From NCBI GenBank assembly GCA_004802705.1, contig SGPL01000207.1, forward strand, positions 1 through 53,149: 53,149 bases of DNA, in the 5' to 3' direction. The notes beneath the pieces were generated by a model. That model did not search any database. It was not told where the DNA came from and worked only from the letters and a program-made list of their open reading frames with translations. Source of the DNA: Bondarzewia mesenterica. Lineage: Eukaryota > Basidiomycota > Agaricomycetes > Russulales > Bondarzewiaceae. How positions within the stretch are numbered: the first letter of the stretch is position 1; every line of letters starts with the position of its first letter. Positions 36,973 to 47,788 of this stretch are shown piece after piece. Position numbers and translations under genes: made by a program.

Positions 36973-39095
36973 ATGGCCGCTACTCGTTCCGCTCGTCGCG
37001 CTGCCAGCGCTCTCCTCAACCCAGAAGATCTCAACAAGCTCGAGCGCTTGATTCTTGCTCAAGCAGTTTACGAAATCGGGAGTGGGAGCTGGTCTGGAGT
37101 CTCTCGAGTCGTCTCTGAGCATCCTCTACTGTCTCGCCCAAAGGGCTCCTTCACTTCAGAAGTACTGAGCTCTTTCATTCCCGTGATAGACTTTCAACAA
37201 CTGAATCGTTCATTTGTAAATAGTCATGTCAGTCGATCTACCTTCAATTGATGAATGATGCGGGCTTGGTGAGGTGGGAGACACATCTTTGAATGCCCAG
37301 AATATCCGGCTCAGCTAAAGTGTCCCTTGAAGCTCTGATGCCGACCTCGTGGCACGACACGGTAGGCCCTTTTCTAGTTATGGTTCTTTCGTTCTCAGAG
37401 CCTTGTCAGGCCCGTCAAACCTGAAACTGGCGCAAAGGATGTATGAAGCGCGGCTTCTGGAAATTCGCGAGTTGATTGCCGCAGAGGAAACGAAGTTCAA
37501 GTGAGTGCGGTCAAACTCGCATTACCGGTTCTTTACCCCATGAAACACAACTACAGAACAGTTGTGGCCGAGATAGATGCAATTCGTTTGGGTGCATGGG
37601 ATGACAGAATCGGAGAGAGGCTTAGCGGGAAGTCAAAGTTGCTGGAGGAATCTTCGACTGAGGACACCGAGGTCAGCCAACCCCTTCTTACTCCAGATCT
37701 ATCAATTGATAAACAACATTTTTACCTCTTTAATAAGGATGTACGGCAGACTTTGCGAGCTTCAACAGAAGTTACAAATACTGTCGAGATAAAAGCGGTA
37801 GAAGCAACGGAGTCGGATAGCACCTGTCATCAGGTAGAAGTGCAGATTGCTTTTTCCCCACGACTTATATCCTTATATTTTAGGCTCAAAACACACCACT
37901 GCATGCATCGTATCATGCTGATGGGCATGCGAATCCCCAAATGGATGACCACGATGCTGGACAGTTGGTTGAACAACAAGATAGCTCTAGAGATGGATTC
38001 ACCACACTTCAAAATCAGCCAGTAATCATCCAAGATGATGTCTGTGTTGAAGGGGCCGTTGTTGATGTTGTGGCAGCCTCGCCGCAAGGACCCCTCACTG
38101 CAGAGAAGCTGCCACAGCTCAACGATGAGCAGCGGAGGGAGACGCAGAAAGTGAAAATGACGGTCGACTCGGGACAAAAGCAGGAGACAACCCTAGCGGA
38201 TTCGATCGATACTCGTGAGCATGAGCTGCCTCTTTCATCACGGAAACTGATCATTCAAATCTAGCAGGCAATGAACTCAAAGAGCCTCTCGCCAAAGAAG
38301 CAGAGACTGTAGAGGAAATCGAGGACGATGCGGCTGACGTTGAAATGAAGGTCTTGACACCGGAGGGCCAACTGGGGTTGGCTGATTCCCCCGTCGAATC
38401 GCGATTCTCCCGGCAAGACTGTCAGTCGTTCTCCTTTCGCGCTTACACATTTTGAACTGACATTCATCTCAGCCAAACGCAAAGCTTCCGATGTTGAACA
38501 CCTCCTTTCGGATTCCGAGCGGGAACAGAAAAGAACTCGTGAGGAATCGCAACCGGCCGAAGAGGATGACAGTAGTGAGCTTTTGTTATCTGCAATGTTA
38601 TCTCACTGATTTGGTATCACACGCAGGTGGGAGTGCTGGCCCATCACGGAGACGCCCTTTGCGCCCGCCCACAACTGAGGCAACCCAGGTATCAAAGAAG
38701 TTCCAAAGCGTCATCATCATGCTTCATTCGCAGATATCACAACACCGCAATGGCAACATATTTCACAACCCAATCAAAAACTCTGAAGCGCCCGATTATC
38801 GCGAAATTGTCAAGCGTCCTATGGATCTGAAAACGATAAAAACTAGGATCAAGGACGGAGCCATTTCGAACTCAGCAGAATTTCAGCGCGATGTGTATTT
38901 GATGTTCGCCAACTCTATGATGTACAATAGGCCCAAATCGGATATCTACAACATGGCTGAGGAAGTGCGTGATTCTCTCGTCAGTGTTCACGCGAGCTCA
39001 CAGTCACTTCATAGATGATGCTGGAGAGTGAGGCGCAAATTAACAGCTTCCGACAGACCGAAGGTTTTATTCGAGGTGGCCATCATCGCCCTTGA
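36973..39095 (+). CDS. BRD8/Bdc1-like bromodomain protein (probable NuA4 subunit)
   Basis: The start at 36973 gives the SANT-like N-terminus LERLILAQAVYEIGSGSWSG, VSRVVSEHPLL, then after an intron SIYLQLMNDAGL, as in BRD8. A following exon reads SNLKLAQRMYEARLLEIREL, and then TVVAEIDAIRLGAWDDRI. The middle is acidic and disordered. The bromodomain is at the C-terminus: KKFQSVIIMLHSQISQHRNG, NIFHNPIKNSEAPDY, the canonical IVKRPMDLKTIKTRI, MFANSMMYNRPKSDIY and MMLESEAQINSFRQTEGFIR. The conserved acetyl-lysine Asn appears in MMYNRP. The stop is at 39093-39095. Yeast Bdc1 and human BRD8 belong to NuA4/TIP60. At least eight introns; the exon between the NDAGL and SNLKLA exons (37.27-37.41 kb) could not be placed with confidence. 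Confidence 0.85.
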
Positions 39096-40047
39096 ATTGT
39101 GGCTTGTTTGAATTCTGCTCGACATGTGTATGGTACCAGGTGAGGACACTTCGGCTCGGCCTATAACTTCCGGCTGGTCACACTACCGTTGATCGCATCG
39201 CTAGTTCAACAGACTCGGAGGACAGTACAGGAGGATCCTGAGGCATGAAGGTTGACGAGTGGCTACCCTGCCTTGGGGAGACTAGAGAACAGTACCCCTT
39301 CTGTTAATCGGCACTTCAGTATACGTAGAAAACCATGTGATGATACATGTACCACATCATGTACTCGACAAGATGTGTTGGCACCATGTGACCATGCTAT
39401 TACATGGACCAATAGCAGTGCAGTGTCCTTGCCAATTTTCTCCCATCAAACATCATGTAAGTTAATTATTCCGTCGGAAATTGCGCGTTGCTTCAATGTT
39501 GAGAATTTGGTGTTTGGGTTTCGCGTCGGGCGAATGGCTGTTATCACAGTGTTCGACCTGGTACCCACGTTTTGGCTATCGACGTAAGTTCATATTCCAG
39601 AGTAATTGCTCCACTTGCTGTACTTATATATTCTGCAGCACAGTGCATGAGAATGTGGGGTTGTAGGCGCATTCGGACCCATGAAAAGCAGCAATCATAC
39701 GATGGTGGGCTGTGCGACATCAAACGTGTATGTAACCTCGATCATCTATCTACTCAGTCCCTTAGATCCATGGTATTAACTATTATCCGTCCCTCAATAT
39801 TGGTGACGCTCAACTTATATATAATGACCCTGATGTGCTGTGTTAGAAGCTTTCCTCTCTTGGTCGCCCAAGACACCTCCTCGATGTGCTACCTAGAGCG
39901 CGGCCGGCGTTGATTCTTCACTCCCAACGCTTTTCTTCCTCTACCGAGCTGGTCTCATTTGTTGTTGTACACTTCACTTTATACACTAACGCAGGGTCTT
40001 TTTTACGAGAGTAGAATTAACGTCCTTCTGGTGCCAGGCGCACGAAC
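39096..40047. other. Intergenic region with one repeat copy
   Basis: About 950 bp with no gene supported. It holds the second copy of the 52-bp interspersed repeat (39234-39285). Short open frames at 39.25-39.9 kb have no recognisable sequence. Confidence 0.45.
39234..39285 (+). repeat. Interspersed 52-bp repeat, copy 2
   Basis: Matches 12030-12081 with four differences in 52, all of them transitions; two change CG in copy 1 to TG in copy 2. It lies 139 bp past the BRD8-like stop, in the same orientation and similar position relative to its gene as copy 1. Confidence 0.75.
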
Positions 40048-42365
40048 ATGTCACATTCCGTTTTTCTGCCCTCGACAGACGTCCAAAATTTGAAAGGCCC
40101 AGCTGTACACGAGTTTCTCGACCATCCCGATTTGTATGTGCTCAATGTCTGCCTCTGTCGCGATTGCAATGGCCATTTGACAATATGACCAGTCGACAGA
40201 TATCTGCGTTCTTCCTCGGCTGGGTTTTCTTGAGCAGTATCCGCTATGTGATATATTCCCCGTTCTTTTGGACGCAAATTGGGAGATGTGGGAAACTATT
40301 CATGAGCCTACGATGCTATCGTCGCTCAATTCCTAAGGACAACGCCGAGGGCTTGGAGCGCGCAGCAATACCCGCAGATGACAAAGAAAGAGGTCAAGCA
40401 TGGACTGGAAATGATGTGGACAGTATTGAACGGTTACGAAGGGAGGAATCCGATACGCTTACCTTCCTGCTGGCGTTGTCTTTCGGGATAGCGAGTCTCT
40501 CCGATTTTTTCTCCCTTCTAGCTTTCGGACCTGGTCAAGCTTCAGAAACAACATGCGGTGGGTACAGTCTGAGCTCGTGTTTCTTGCTTCTCATTATTAT
40601 CCCTTCAGTCTTTGTAATCGCATTTGGCGATATTGCCTCACAAGGGGGACGCGTTATCGGGCTCCTGCTTCTCAACCTTGAATTAAGGCGGCATCATATC
40701 GCACGTTGGGAGTCGTGGGCGTTCTGGGCGTCCTTGATCATTGTCACTTGTGAGTTGCCTATCTTGTTCTCTTTTTCCCGAAGTACTCGATTAACGGGTC
40801 TTTCTGCAGCTCTGATGTTTGGAACTATCGCTGCTGGCGTTGGTTCGACTGAGTAAGCCACACAAGCTACATTTTATGAAAGTATCGCAAGCTGACCCTT
40901 GTGTCTCTAGTCCTGTGCCTCAGCTACAAATATCATTGTGCTACAAGATACCGTACGTCCGCTACAATCTTACTGTTTTCTCAGATGACACAACCCTTAG
41001 TCAATAGCTTTCTGCCTACATCCCTGCCGTCGTCGCTGATCAGTATCGCTCTCGAAATCTACCTTGTGATCCGCTTCATCAGCTTGACTCATCACTTTGG
41101 CTTCAACTCTCGTGACCTTGAAGATGCCCGCGTCCACAAGGCCGTCGCTCTTCTACTCCTCGACCTCTTGGTTGTGGTCCCGAATTCAGCTAAGACTGAT
41201 ATCCTGACTGAATTTATCCCCTTCAGCATTGGGGCTGTCCTCGTTCTCGGTACGTCATCTGGTAATTGTCCCTAATCATTTATTAACAACCGTCGCAGCC
41301 GCTTTCAACGTCAAGCACGAAACTCGAAGGCGTGTACCCGTTTCAATGGATGTCCCAATCATGTCAGCGTACATTGACATCCGGCCTTTCCCTACCCCTA
41401 CTTTCGACTCTCCAACCCGCCCTCCACGCTCAATCTACATCTCAGGTCAACCTTATCCTGTCCAAACTCTCTTCGATGACGGCTCAGAGGATAGGCTCGG
41501 GCTAACTCCATCTACAAGTGTCGTGACGAGGTCCAGCCGATGTTTAGACGAAGATAGTGCGCAAACAGCAATCATTCAACCTGTTGTTCAGAAGCCCATT
41601 CCATCATATGTTCCTGCTTTGACCGTACGAAACAGCGGTCCTGAAGATCACACTCCCCTGCCATCACTGGAGAAGGTTAGTTCGAAGTATCTTCAACGGA
41701 AGATCATGCCTTCCCAAGCGCAGTTCGCGGAATCCTTGGAAAAATGCTCACCGCAGGAAGGTCTTCGCGTACGCAGTCGACCCAGAATCGTTGTGAACAC
41801 ACAGCCTTCGAATTTCGAGGTTCCCTCACCCGCTGGCGACACTGCCACCCCTCCTACCGGCAGTAATGCACCACATTCGGCGACGAGCCCGGGGTCAACT
41901 GTGTTTGGCTCCGACATCATACGATTGGGATCTCGAGGCAAGGACCGTATGAAGAAACGTAGCCCGCCCTCAGCGCAATCACATTCTGCGTATTCTCGCC
42001 GCGTGTCGTATATGTCCTCTCCCGACCGTTCACTGCGCTATCAATCATGGGCAACGGGCCCGGCGCCGCCCGATTCGCTGCCTGTCGTCTACGAGATCAA
42101 CGATGGTCAACGTATTCCTCTTACCCCCACACTTGGACAGACTGTGCTAAGCGCGCCCGAGTTCAGTCCCACAGAGGTCTCATCTCCAGTGACGCCGCCT
42201 CCGCGCTACATGCATGGGCTTCCCTCCTCCCCTCGCTTGCACACCGCGTTTAGAATTGATGGCACCGGATTGGTTCGGGGTCCGCGACCTCTCCCACAAC
42301 CTACGTCTTCCCGAAATCCCTTATATATGAGACCAGAAGGAGCGACGGATGGGGTGGCTTCATGA
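40048..42365 (+). CDS. Multi-span membrane protein of unknown function with a long cytosolic tail
   Basis: A better start than the longest open frame is the ATG at 40048 (MSHSVFLPSTDVQNLKGPAV): a GTATGT...GACCAG intron of 59 nt joins it in frame to FRQISAFFLGWVFLSSIRYV. Hydrophobic segments follow: LTFLLALSFGIASLSDFFSL, FLLLIIIPSVFVIAFGDIAS, WAFWASLIIVT, SLMFGTIAAGVGST, FLPTSLPSSLISIALEIYLV, VALLLLDLLVVVPNS and FIPFSIGAVLVL. That makes about seven membrane spans. The last part (from AAFNVKHETRRR) is a Pro/Ser-rich tail of about 350 residues with many SP/TP sites, ending at 42365. A seven-span topology with a phosphorylatable tail would suit a receptor-like protein, but no known receptor family is recognised. 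Five introns fit. Confidence 0.75.
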
Positions 42366-42537
42366 CAACAATTCAATTTCTTATGCGGAGCTGGTGGCAT
42401 CGTACGAAGCTGAGGTTGACGCCACCGGAACTCAAATAATCACTACATTCCTTTTGATTTCAGACTTTCATTTCACATTCAATACTCATGGTCTTTTGAT
42501 GGTACTACTACGTGCGCCAACTAATCGTAGTTACTTA

Positions 42538-42977
42538 GGCCCCGTTCGGTAGCACTTACTAAATCATGGTCTACCAAGATCCGTTCAAGTTGGTTTTAGC
42601 AAACTGGGAACGCGCCGGAACAAAGTCTCGACCGTGGGAACTTACTCCTTCAATCACCTGACGTGTTCGACTGACACAAGTACTGCACCGTGATACCCTA
42701 CATCATGCTCGAAACAACTCTAAAATAATACAGAAGTAGCTAATTGACATCAAGAGCACACCATAATGAAATAAAAGTCAGAGGACACGTAGAGGGTGTA
42801 GGATGGGTGAGCAAACCCTCGACGTGTCCAACCAACACAGCAACCAACAGACTTTGCCGAGCGGACAAATTGCTTGGTTTAGGTTTCGAAACCAACGGTT
42901 TGCCGGATATTTCCGGATTGGGCAGAATAAACTAGCCAGAACCATCATTTTCCTGGTAGACCTTACCGAACGGGGCC
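42538..42977. mobile_element. PIF/Harbinger-like MITE, 440 bp, TTA target duplication
   Basis: Starts GGCCCCGTTCGGTA (42538-42551) and ends with the exact inverse TACCGAACGGGGCC (42964-42977). The similarity extends inward with GGTCTACCA on both arms. The element is flanked by TTA on both sides (42535-42537 and 42978-42980), the target duplication size and sequence typical of PIF/Harbinger and Tourist-like elements. It has no transposase, so it is a non-autonomous MITE. It sits between the membrane-protein gene and verprolin, ending 159 bp upstream of the verprolin start. Confidence 0.82.
42783..42829. repeat. Hairpin inside the MITE
   Basis: GGACACGTAGAGGGT at the left and the inverse of GGACACGTCGAGGGT at the right form a 15-bp stem with one mismatch around a loop of about 17 nt. 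It may be a part of the MITE or a smaller nested insertion. Confidence 0.55.
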
Positions 42978-43136
42978 TTACCAATTAATCTATGATGATA
43001 TCGATTTGTGGAGATAAGTACTTATCACGACTACTCCGATTTGTAAATTTCCGCGACTGCACTCGCGTTCACGGTTCCACGACCTTCGCCAGAAGTACAA
43101 CATTATCCACCCACTCGTCTCCGACCACGATTTCTA

Positions 43137-44475
43137 ATGGCTTCCAGCGAACTCCTGAAACAGATTCAGGCCGGCAAGAAGTTAAAGAAGGCAGAAACTC
43201 ACGATCGCAGTGCTCCAGCCGTGGAAGGGCCCAAAGGAGGGGGAGGAGCTGCGCTACGTGGAGGAGGGGCTGGACCTGCGTTGGCGGCGAGTGGTAGTAG
43301 TGGTGGTGGTGGTGGTGGTGGTGGACCCCCTCAGCTTGGCAGCCTTTTCGCTGGAGGCATGCCCAAGCTTAAGGCCACGGACAGATCTGCTTTAGGTGCG
43401 CACGGACTGGTTTTGGTCGCATGTAGCATATCTCATTCGTATTCTTGACGATCACAGGAAAGCCGCCAACTCTGGGTAAGCCACCCTCTATTCCAGGACG
43501 CGGGGCACCATCTCCAAAACCTGCAACACCACCTCCAGCGGCACCACCACCACCTCCCAACAGACCAATGCCGAAGAGACCGTCAGCGCCCGCACCGCCC
43601 CCTCCAAGCGCGCCGTCTATCCCAGCTCGTCTGCCACCCCGCGTGCCTCCAGTAAATGGCTCAAATGCGCCTTCACCTCATCGACGACCCGTGCCCCCAC
43701 CGCGTGCGACATCATCTCATTCTCGTGTGCCCCCTGCCATTCCTCCTCGAACTGCCTCCCCGCCTGTTCGATCATCACATGCCACAACACCTTCAAGGTC
43801 CGCCCCAGCTCCGCCCCCGCGTCCCAGCTCCCATGTCCCTGCGCTGCCGAACCGTAAAGTTCCGACACCACCCACAATTCCAGGAAGGGCTCCTCCCCCT
43901 CCCCCACCTGCACGACCTGTTTCCGTTGCCCCACCTGCGCCTCCCACGCGCCCCGCGTCGGCTGCGCCTGCACCGCCATTGCGGTCAGTGCCTGCACCAC
44001 CCAGCCGCAAGTTACCTTCCACGGAAGCTGCGCCTTCTGCGTCCCTAGCGCCTCCTCCACCCTTACGGGCGAGAGCTGCATCTGACTCCGAGCCGCCGGC
44101 CATAGCCTCGGCTTCTCCTGCGCGGCGTAGCTTCGCCCCTCGTCCATCTCCAGGACCTCCTGTAATACGAAGTCGGACATCTTCCGCCAGCGCGGCACCA
44201 GTTTTACCTCTAGGGAGACCCGTATCCTCTGCTCCTGCTGTGACTGTGAACGGAAATATGAACTCATCCGTGCGCTCTCGAAAGAGTAAGTTTGACTTGA
44301 AGGCATCTACGGATTATGGTGTTGATATGTTGTCCAGTTCCATCACCCCCGCCAAAACGTTGGTTCTCATCTATTTCCTACTGATTTTCCCCCACCGCGG
44401 CCTTTCCAGCGAACGTCGAAGCAGTACGGAGATGGGCGCGTCAAGGGGAGCGACTTTGATCTCAGACAGTTGTGA
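43137..44475 (+). CDS. VRP1: Verprolin / WASP-interacting protein
   Basis: Actin-cytoskeleton adaptor that binds WASP. Exon 1 starts at 43137 with the WH2 actin-binding motif (SSELLKQIQAGKKLKKAET), then a glycine-rich tract encoded by a GGT microsatellite (about 43300-43325). After a GTGCGC...TCACAG intron the protein is almost pure polyproline (APPPPPNRPMPKR, PPPPPPARPVSVAPP and so on), the profilin/SH3-binding part. The WASP-binding C-terminus is visible in a different frame as FHHPRQNVGSHLFPTDFPPP then RPFQRTSKQYGDGRVKGSDF, with a stop at 44473-44475. This matches the family pattern FPPPRPF...YPSGR. The intron joining it (AGGT-type donor near 44286 or earlier; acceptor TGTCCAG at about 44331-44337) must change the frame, and I could not fix its donor. 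Identity is secure. Confidence 0.88.
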
Positions 44476-44675
44476 TGTCGGTACTTTTGAGTCGCTATAA
44501 GACTATTTTTCTAATCACCTAGTAAATATGGCGGGTGTTGGCACTCGCAATCAAGTGCCAGCTGGGCAAAGCCGTATGTACTGCGTACTGTAACTTACAC
44601 TCGAAGACACGAACATGAATGTGAGAATCCTTAGTATCGCCGAATTGAACTCCGATCAGCATTGGTGACCTTTGG

Positions 44676-44685
44676 TGACACGTCA
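44676..44685. promoter_or_regulatory. Candidate unfolded-protein response element upstream of PDI
   Basis: TGACACGTCA; its reverse strand reads TGACGTGTCA, containing the TGACGTG core bound by Hac1/XBP1-type bZIP factors. It lies about 90 bp upstream of the PDI start and 26 bp upstream of the TATA box. PDI genes are classic unfolded-protein-response targets, which supports the reading. Confidence 0.45.
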
Positions 44686-44710
44686 GTTCGGGATTCCTCA
44701 GCGAGCCCTT

Positions 44711-44716
44711 TATAAA
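44711..44716 (+). promoter_or_regulatory. TATA box of PDI1
   Basis: TATAAA 58 bp upstream of the ATG at 44774, downstream of the candidate unfolded-protein response element. Confidence 0.5.
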
Positions 44717-44773
44717 CTGTCGCAGTCGAACACGTAGCCAACAACCCCTGTAATTCCTTCCCCTCGGACGGCC

Positions 44774-46542
44774 ATGCGTCTCTCGTCCATTCTTTCATCC
44801 GCATCATCCCTCTTTCTTGCATCCCTCGCGCTCGCCGAGGGCGCGTCGGACGTCATTGACTTGAATCCGTCAAACTTCAAGTCCGTTGTCGAGCCCGAAC
44901 CGATCATCCTCGTCGAATTCTTCGCACCTTGGTCCGTAGTGTTCTGAACCTCTCCCGCCCAAGTTGCTGACCTGCTGTGCAGGTGCGGACACTGCAAGGC
45001 GCTTGCTCCTCACTACGAGGAAGCCGCCACTGCTCTCAAGGAAAAGAGCATCAAGATTGCAAAAGTCAACTGTGTTGACGAAGCGGACCTGTGCCAAGAA
45101 CATGGTGTTCAGGGATACCCGTAAGTCTCAGCTCCGTCCGATCATGCAGCGGGATGCTTAATGGCCCATCCTCCCATAGCACACTGAAGGTATTCCGCAA
45201 CGGTACGCCCACAGACTACACTGGCCCTAGAAAGGCGGATGGTATCATCAGTTACATGGTCAAGTAGGTATCTTGCCGTTCATGCGAATAGGTCATTTAT
45301 CTCGTGTAGGCAATCCCTGCCCGCGGTCTCCGACGTAAAAGCCACCAACCTGGAAGAGTTCCAGAAAGCGGACAAAATAGTTGCCCTCGCATACCTTTCC
45401 TCCCCTACTGAGGCTCCTTCCGCTCAATTCAGCGCGACCGCTGAAAAACATCGTGACGACTACCTCTTCGGTCTCTCGACAGATGCGGAAGCTGCCAAAG
45501 CTGCCGGTGTCGTTCCTCCCGCCATTGTTCTGTACCGCAGTTTCGACGAACCTCAGACCACTTACCCTTATCCTATCGCGTCAGCTACAGTCGAGGAGCT
45601 CGAGGGGTGGATCAAGGAGCTCTCTGTTCCTACAATCGACGAAGTCAACGCAGAGAATTACATGGTATATGCCCAGAGCGGCAAACCTCTTGCCTATGTC
45701 TTCCTCGACCCTACCGAATCGCATAAGGACGAGATTATCGCCGCCGTTAGGCCTATCGCAGAAGCCAACCGTGGGCACCTCAACTTCGTCTGGATTGATG
45801 CTATCAAATTCGGTGACCACGCCAAGGCGCTGAACCTCGCTGAGGCCAAATGGCCCGGCTTCGTTATTCAGGACCTCGGGAAGCAGCTCAAGTACCCGCT
45901 TGATCAGAGCAAGGAAGTTACTGCGGAGAACGTCAAGGAGTGGGTTGACCTCTTCAACGCAGGCAAATTGGAGCCTCAGTTGAAGAGTCAGCCTATTCCC
46001 GAGACCCAATCCGAGGCAGTCTATAATCTTGTTGGAAAAGAGTTCGAGAAGGTCGTGCTCGACGACAGCAAGGATGTCTTCGTTGAGTTCTATGCCTCAT
46101 GGTTGGTCTCCCTACCGTTCCTCTCATTTCATGCATTCATCTGATTACTTTGTCTACTAGGTGTGGTCATTGCAAGCGCTTGAAGCCGACCTGGGATAGT
46201 CTTGGAGAAAAGTATGAGGGGTTGAAGGATCGTCTCGTCATGTGAGTCGTTTTGCACCTCTGTACATCTTGTCATGATGACAATATGGCTCTCAGCGCAA
46301 AAATGGAAGCGACAGAGAATGACCTCCCTCCCTCGGTGCCTTTCCGCGTTTCCGGCTTCCCCACCCTCAAATTCAAGCCTGCCGGCGCCCGCGACTTCCT
46401 CGATTATGACGGTGACCGGTCATTGGAGAGTCTGATTGCTTTCGTCGAAGAGAACGCGAAGAACTCTCTTGATGCCAGCATCCCTCTGCAGAACGAGTCT
46501 GCCCCTCCAGTTCTTGTCGATCAACATCATGACGAGCTTTAA
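44774..46542 (+). CDS. PDI1: Protein disulfide isomerase
   Basis: ER-lumen thiol oxidoreductase and chaperone. The ATG at 44774 begins a signal peptide (MRLSSILSSASSLFLASLAL, then AEGAS). Domain a: VIDLNPSNFKSVVEPEPIIL, active site FFAPWCGHCK, ALAPHYEEAATAL, KVNCVDEADLCQEHGVQGYP. Domains b and b' follow without active sites (SLPAVSDVKATNLEEFQKAD, YLFGLSTDAEAAKA, WVDLFNAGKLEPQLKSQPIP). Domain a': [37 protein letters not shown]. The tail is short and ends with the ER retrieval signal HDEL, stop at 46540-46542. Each WCGHC is cut by an intron inside the Trp codon (44932-44982 and 46102-46160). Five introns. Normal length for the family. Confidence 0.97.
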
Positions 46543-46770
46543 TACGGACACGCTATAACAATTGTCACGTAGTACATGTAATATTCATTCGCGTTGGGAT
46601 TCCAGATTCTCTGTTGTTGGAGAGCTGACGTGCAATTGACCTTCAATGCAACCGCTAATTTATTCCAACACTACAACAAAGGTTTCAGACAACTTCTCAA
46701 TGACATGTGTAACCAGCGATCAAAAAGTGAATAGAAACGAAACTTAGTGAACCAGGTAGAAGACGAAAGG

Positions 46771-47553
46771 TCAGAGCTTGACCTCCTTGAGACCGTCTTT
46801 CCAGAAAGTGATGTAGGCTGTGCTCCAGCGTTAGGATCAGACAGAAATGAGACCCGTTCGCTCCACTCACGAGTGATGCCGTCCTCACGGTAGTTGAGAA
46901 GAGCGATCATACCGTCTGGGTTCATGCTCTCACCGGTGTACTATCAGGAAAGTACATCAAGGTCAAAGCTCGAACCTGTCAGATCGGATCAACTCACAAA
47001 TTCGTAGTCTTTGAAGTTGGCGATGAGCTTTTTGGCAAATGCCTGGGCACCCTTCTCGAAAGTATCGACACGATCAGGGTTCGTCTCGGCCAGCTTAGCC
47101 TTGACCGCTTTCATATACCCCTGCGTTGCTCCCAGATCAGGCTAACGATAGAATATCGTAGGGGGTCCGGCATACCTTGAGATAGGTGAGGTAAGACTTC
47201 TTGTCGAAGGAGGTCGAGGAAAGACGGAATGAATGGACAACGTTATTGATTTGAGTAGCACCCTCTTCCAGTGCTTCATCCTGTTCCTCTGCGGAGGGAT
47301 TGGCACCTAATCACGGCGTTAAGAACAGCTGAATATCAGGATCTAGGAGAAAACGAACCAATATCGACATCGGCGCCAGCCTTGACTGTGATCATCTGGC
47401 AGTCAACTTCGTACACGATATCGTCGATGAGCTTGCTGCGATTTTTTTTTTCCGGATTACCTCAACTCTACTGAGAGTTAGATAGATAACGCACATTGGG
47501 AAGGCATCAGAGAACATCTCATCGTCGGTGAGGATGTCGGAGTACAACAACAT
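46771..47553 (-). CDS. TMA19: Translationally controlled tumour protein homologue (TCTP)
   Basis: Abundant, ribosome-associated, calcium-binding cytosolic protein. The ATG at 47553 gives MLLYSDILTDDEMFSDAFP; the first intron (GTGCGT...TCGCAG) joins IKLIDDIVYEVDCQMITVKA, the first TCTP signature. Later exons: EGATQINNVVHSFRLSSTSF, YLTYLKGYMKAVKAKL, EFYTGESMNPDGMIALLNYR, and the end TFWKDGLKEVKL with the stop at 46771-46773. Full length for the family. Five introns. It shares a 235-bp divergent promoter with UTP15, which contains a CACGTG site at 47686-47691, and converges on PDI1. Confidence 0.95.
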
Positions 47554-47685
47554 TTTGTGAAGGACGGAGAGAGGAGAAATGTAAGTTACCAGAGAAGGAC
47601 AGGGGATGTACAGTAGCAAGAAAAGATATACAGGAGAAAAACTCAGAGGGAATGATCTCGACATCGATCTCGCTTATCGCCGAAC

Positions 47686-47691
47686 CACGTG
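47686..47691. promoter_or_regulatory. CACGTG E-box in the TCTP/UTP15 divergent promoter
   Basis: CACGTG in the middle of the 235-bp region between two genes linked to ribosome biogenesis and translation. In fungi such sites bind bHLH factors such as Cbf1. Motif and position only. Confidence 0.3.
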
Positions 47692-47788
47692 ATCGATAGG
47701 TTCCTTCAGAGCTCGAAACACGAAATTCTGACGAAGGACAATACCAGACAATACCAGCGAGCTGCAAGCTTTGCTCATTCAACTACCG

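Noticed and set aside
43617..44306. Antisense open frames opposite the verprolin polyproline exon
   Set aside because: They are shadows of a GC-rich proline-coding repeat; the plus strand has the WH2 motif and family layout.
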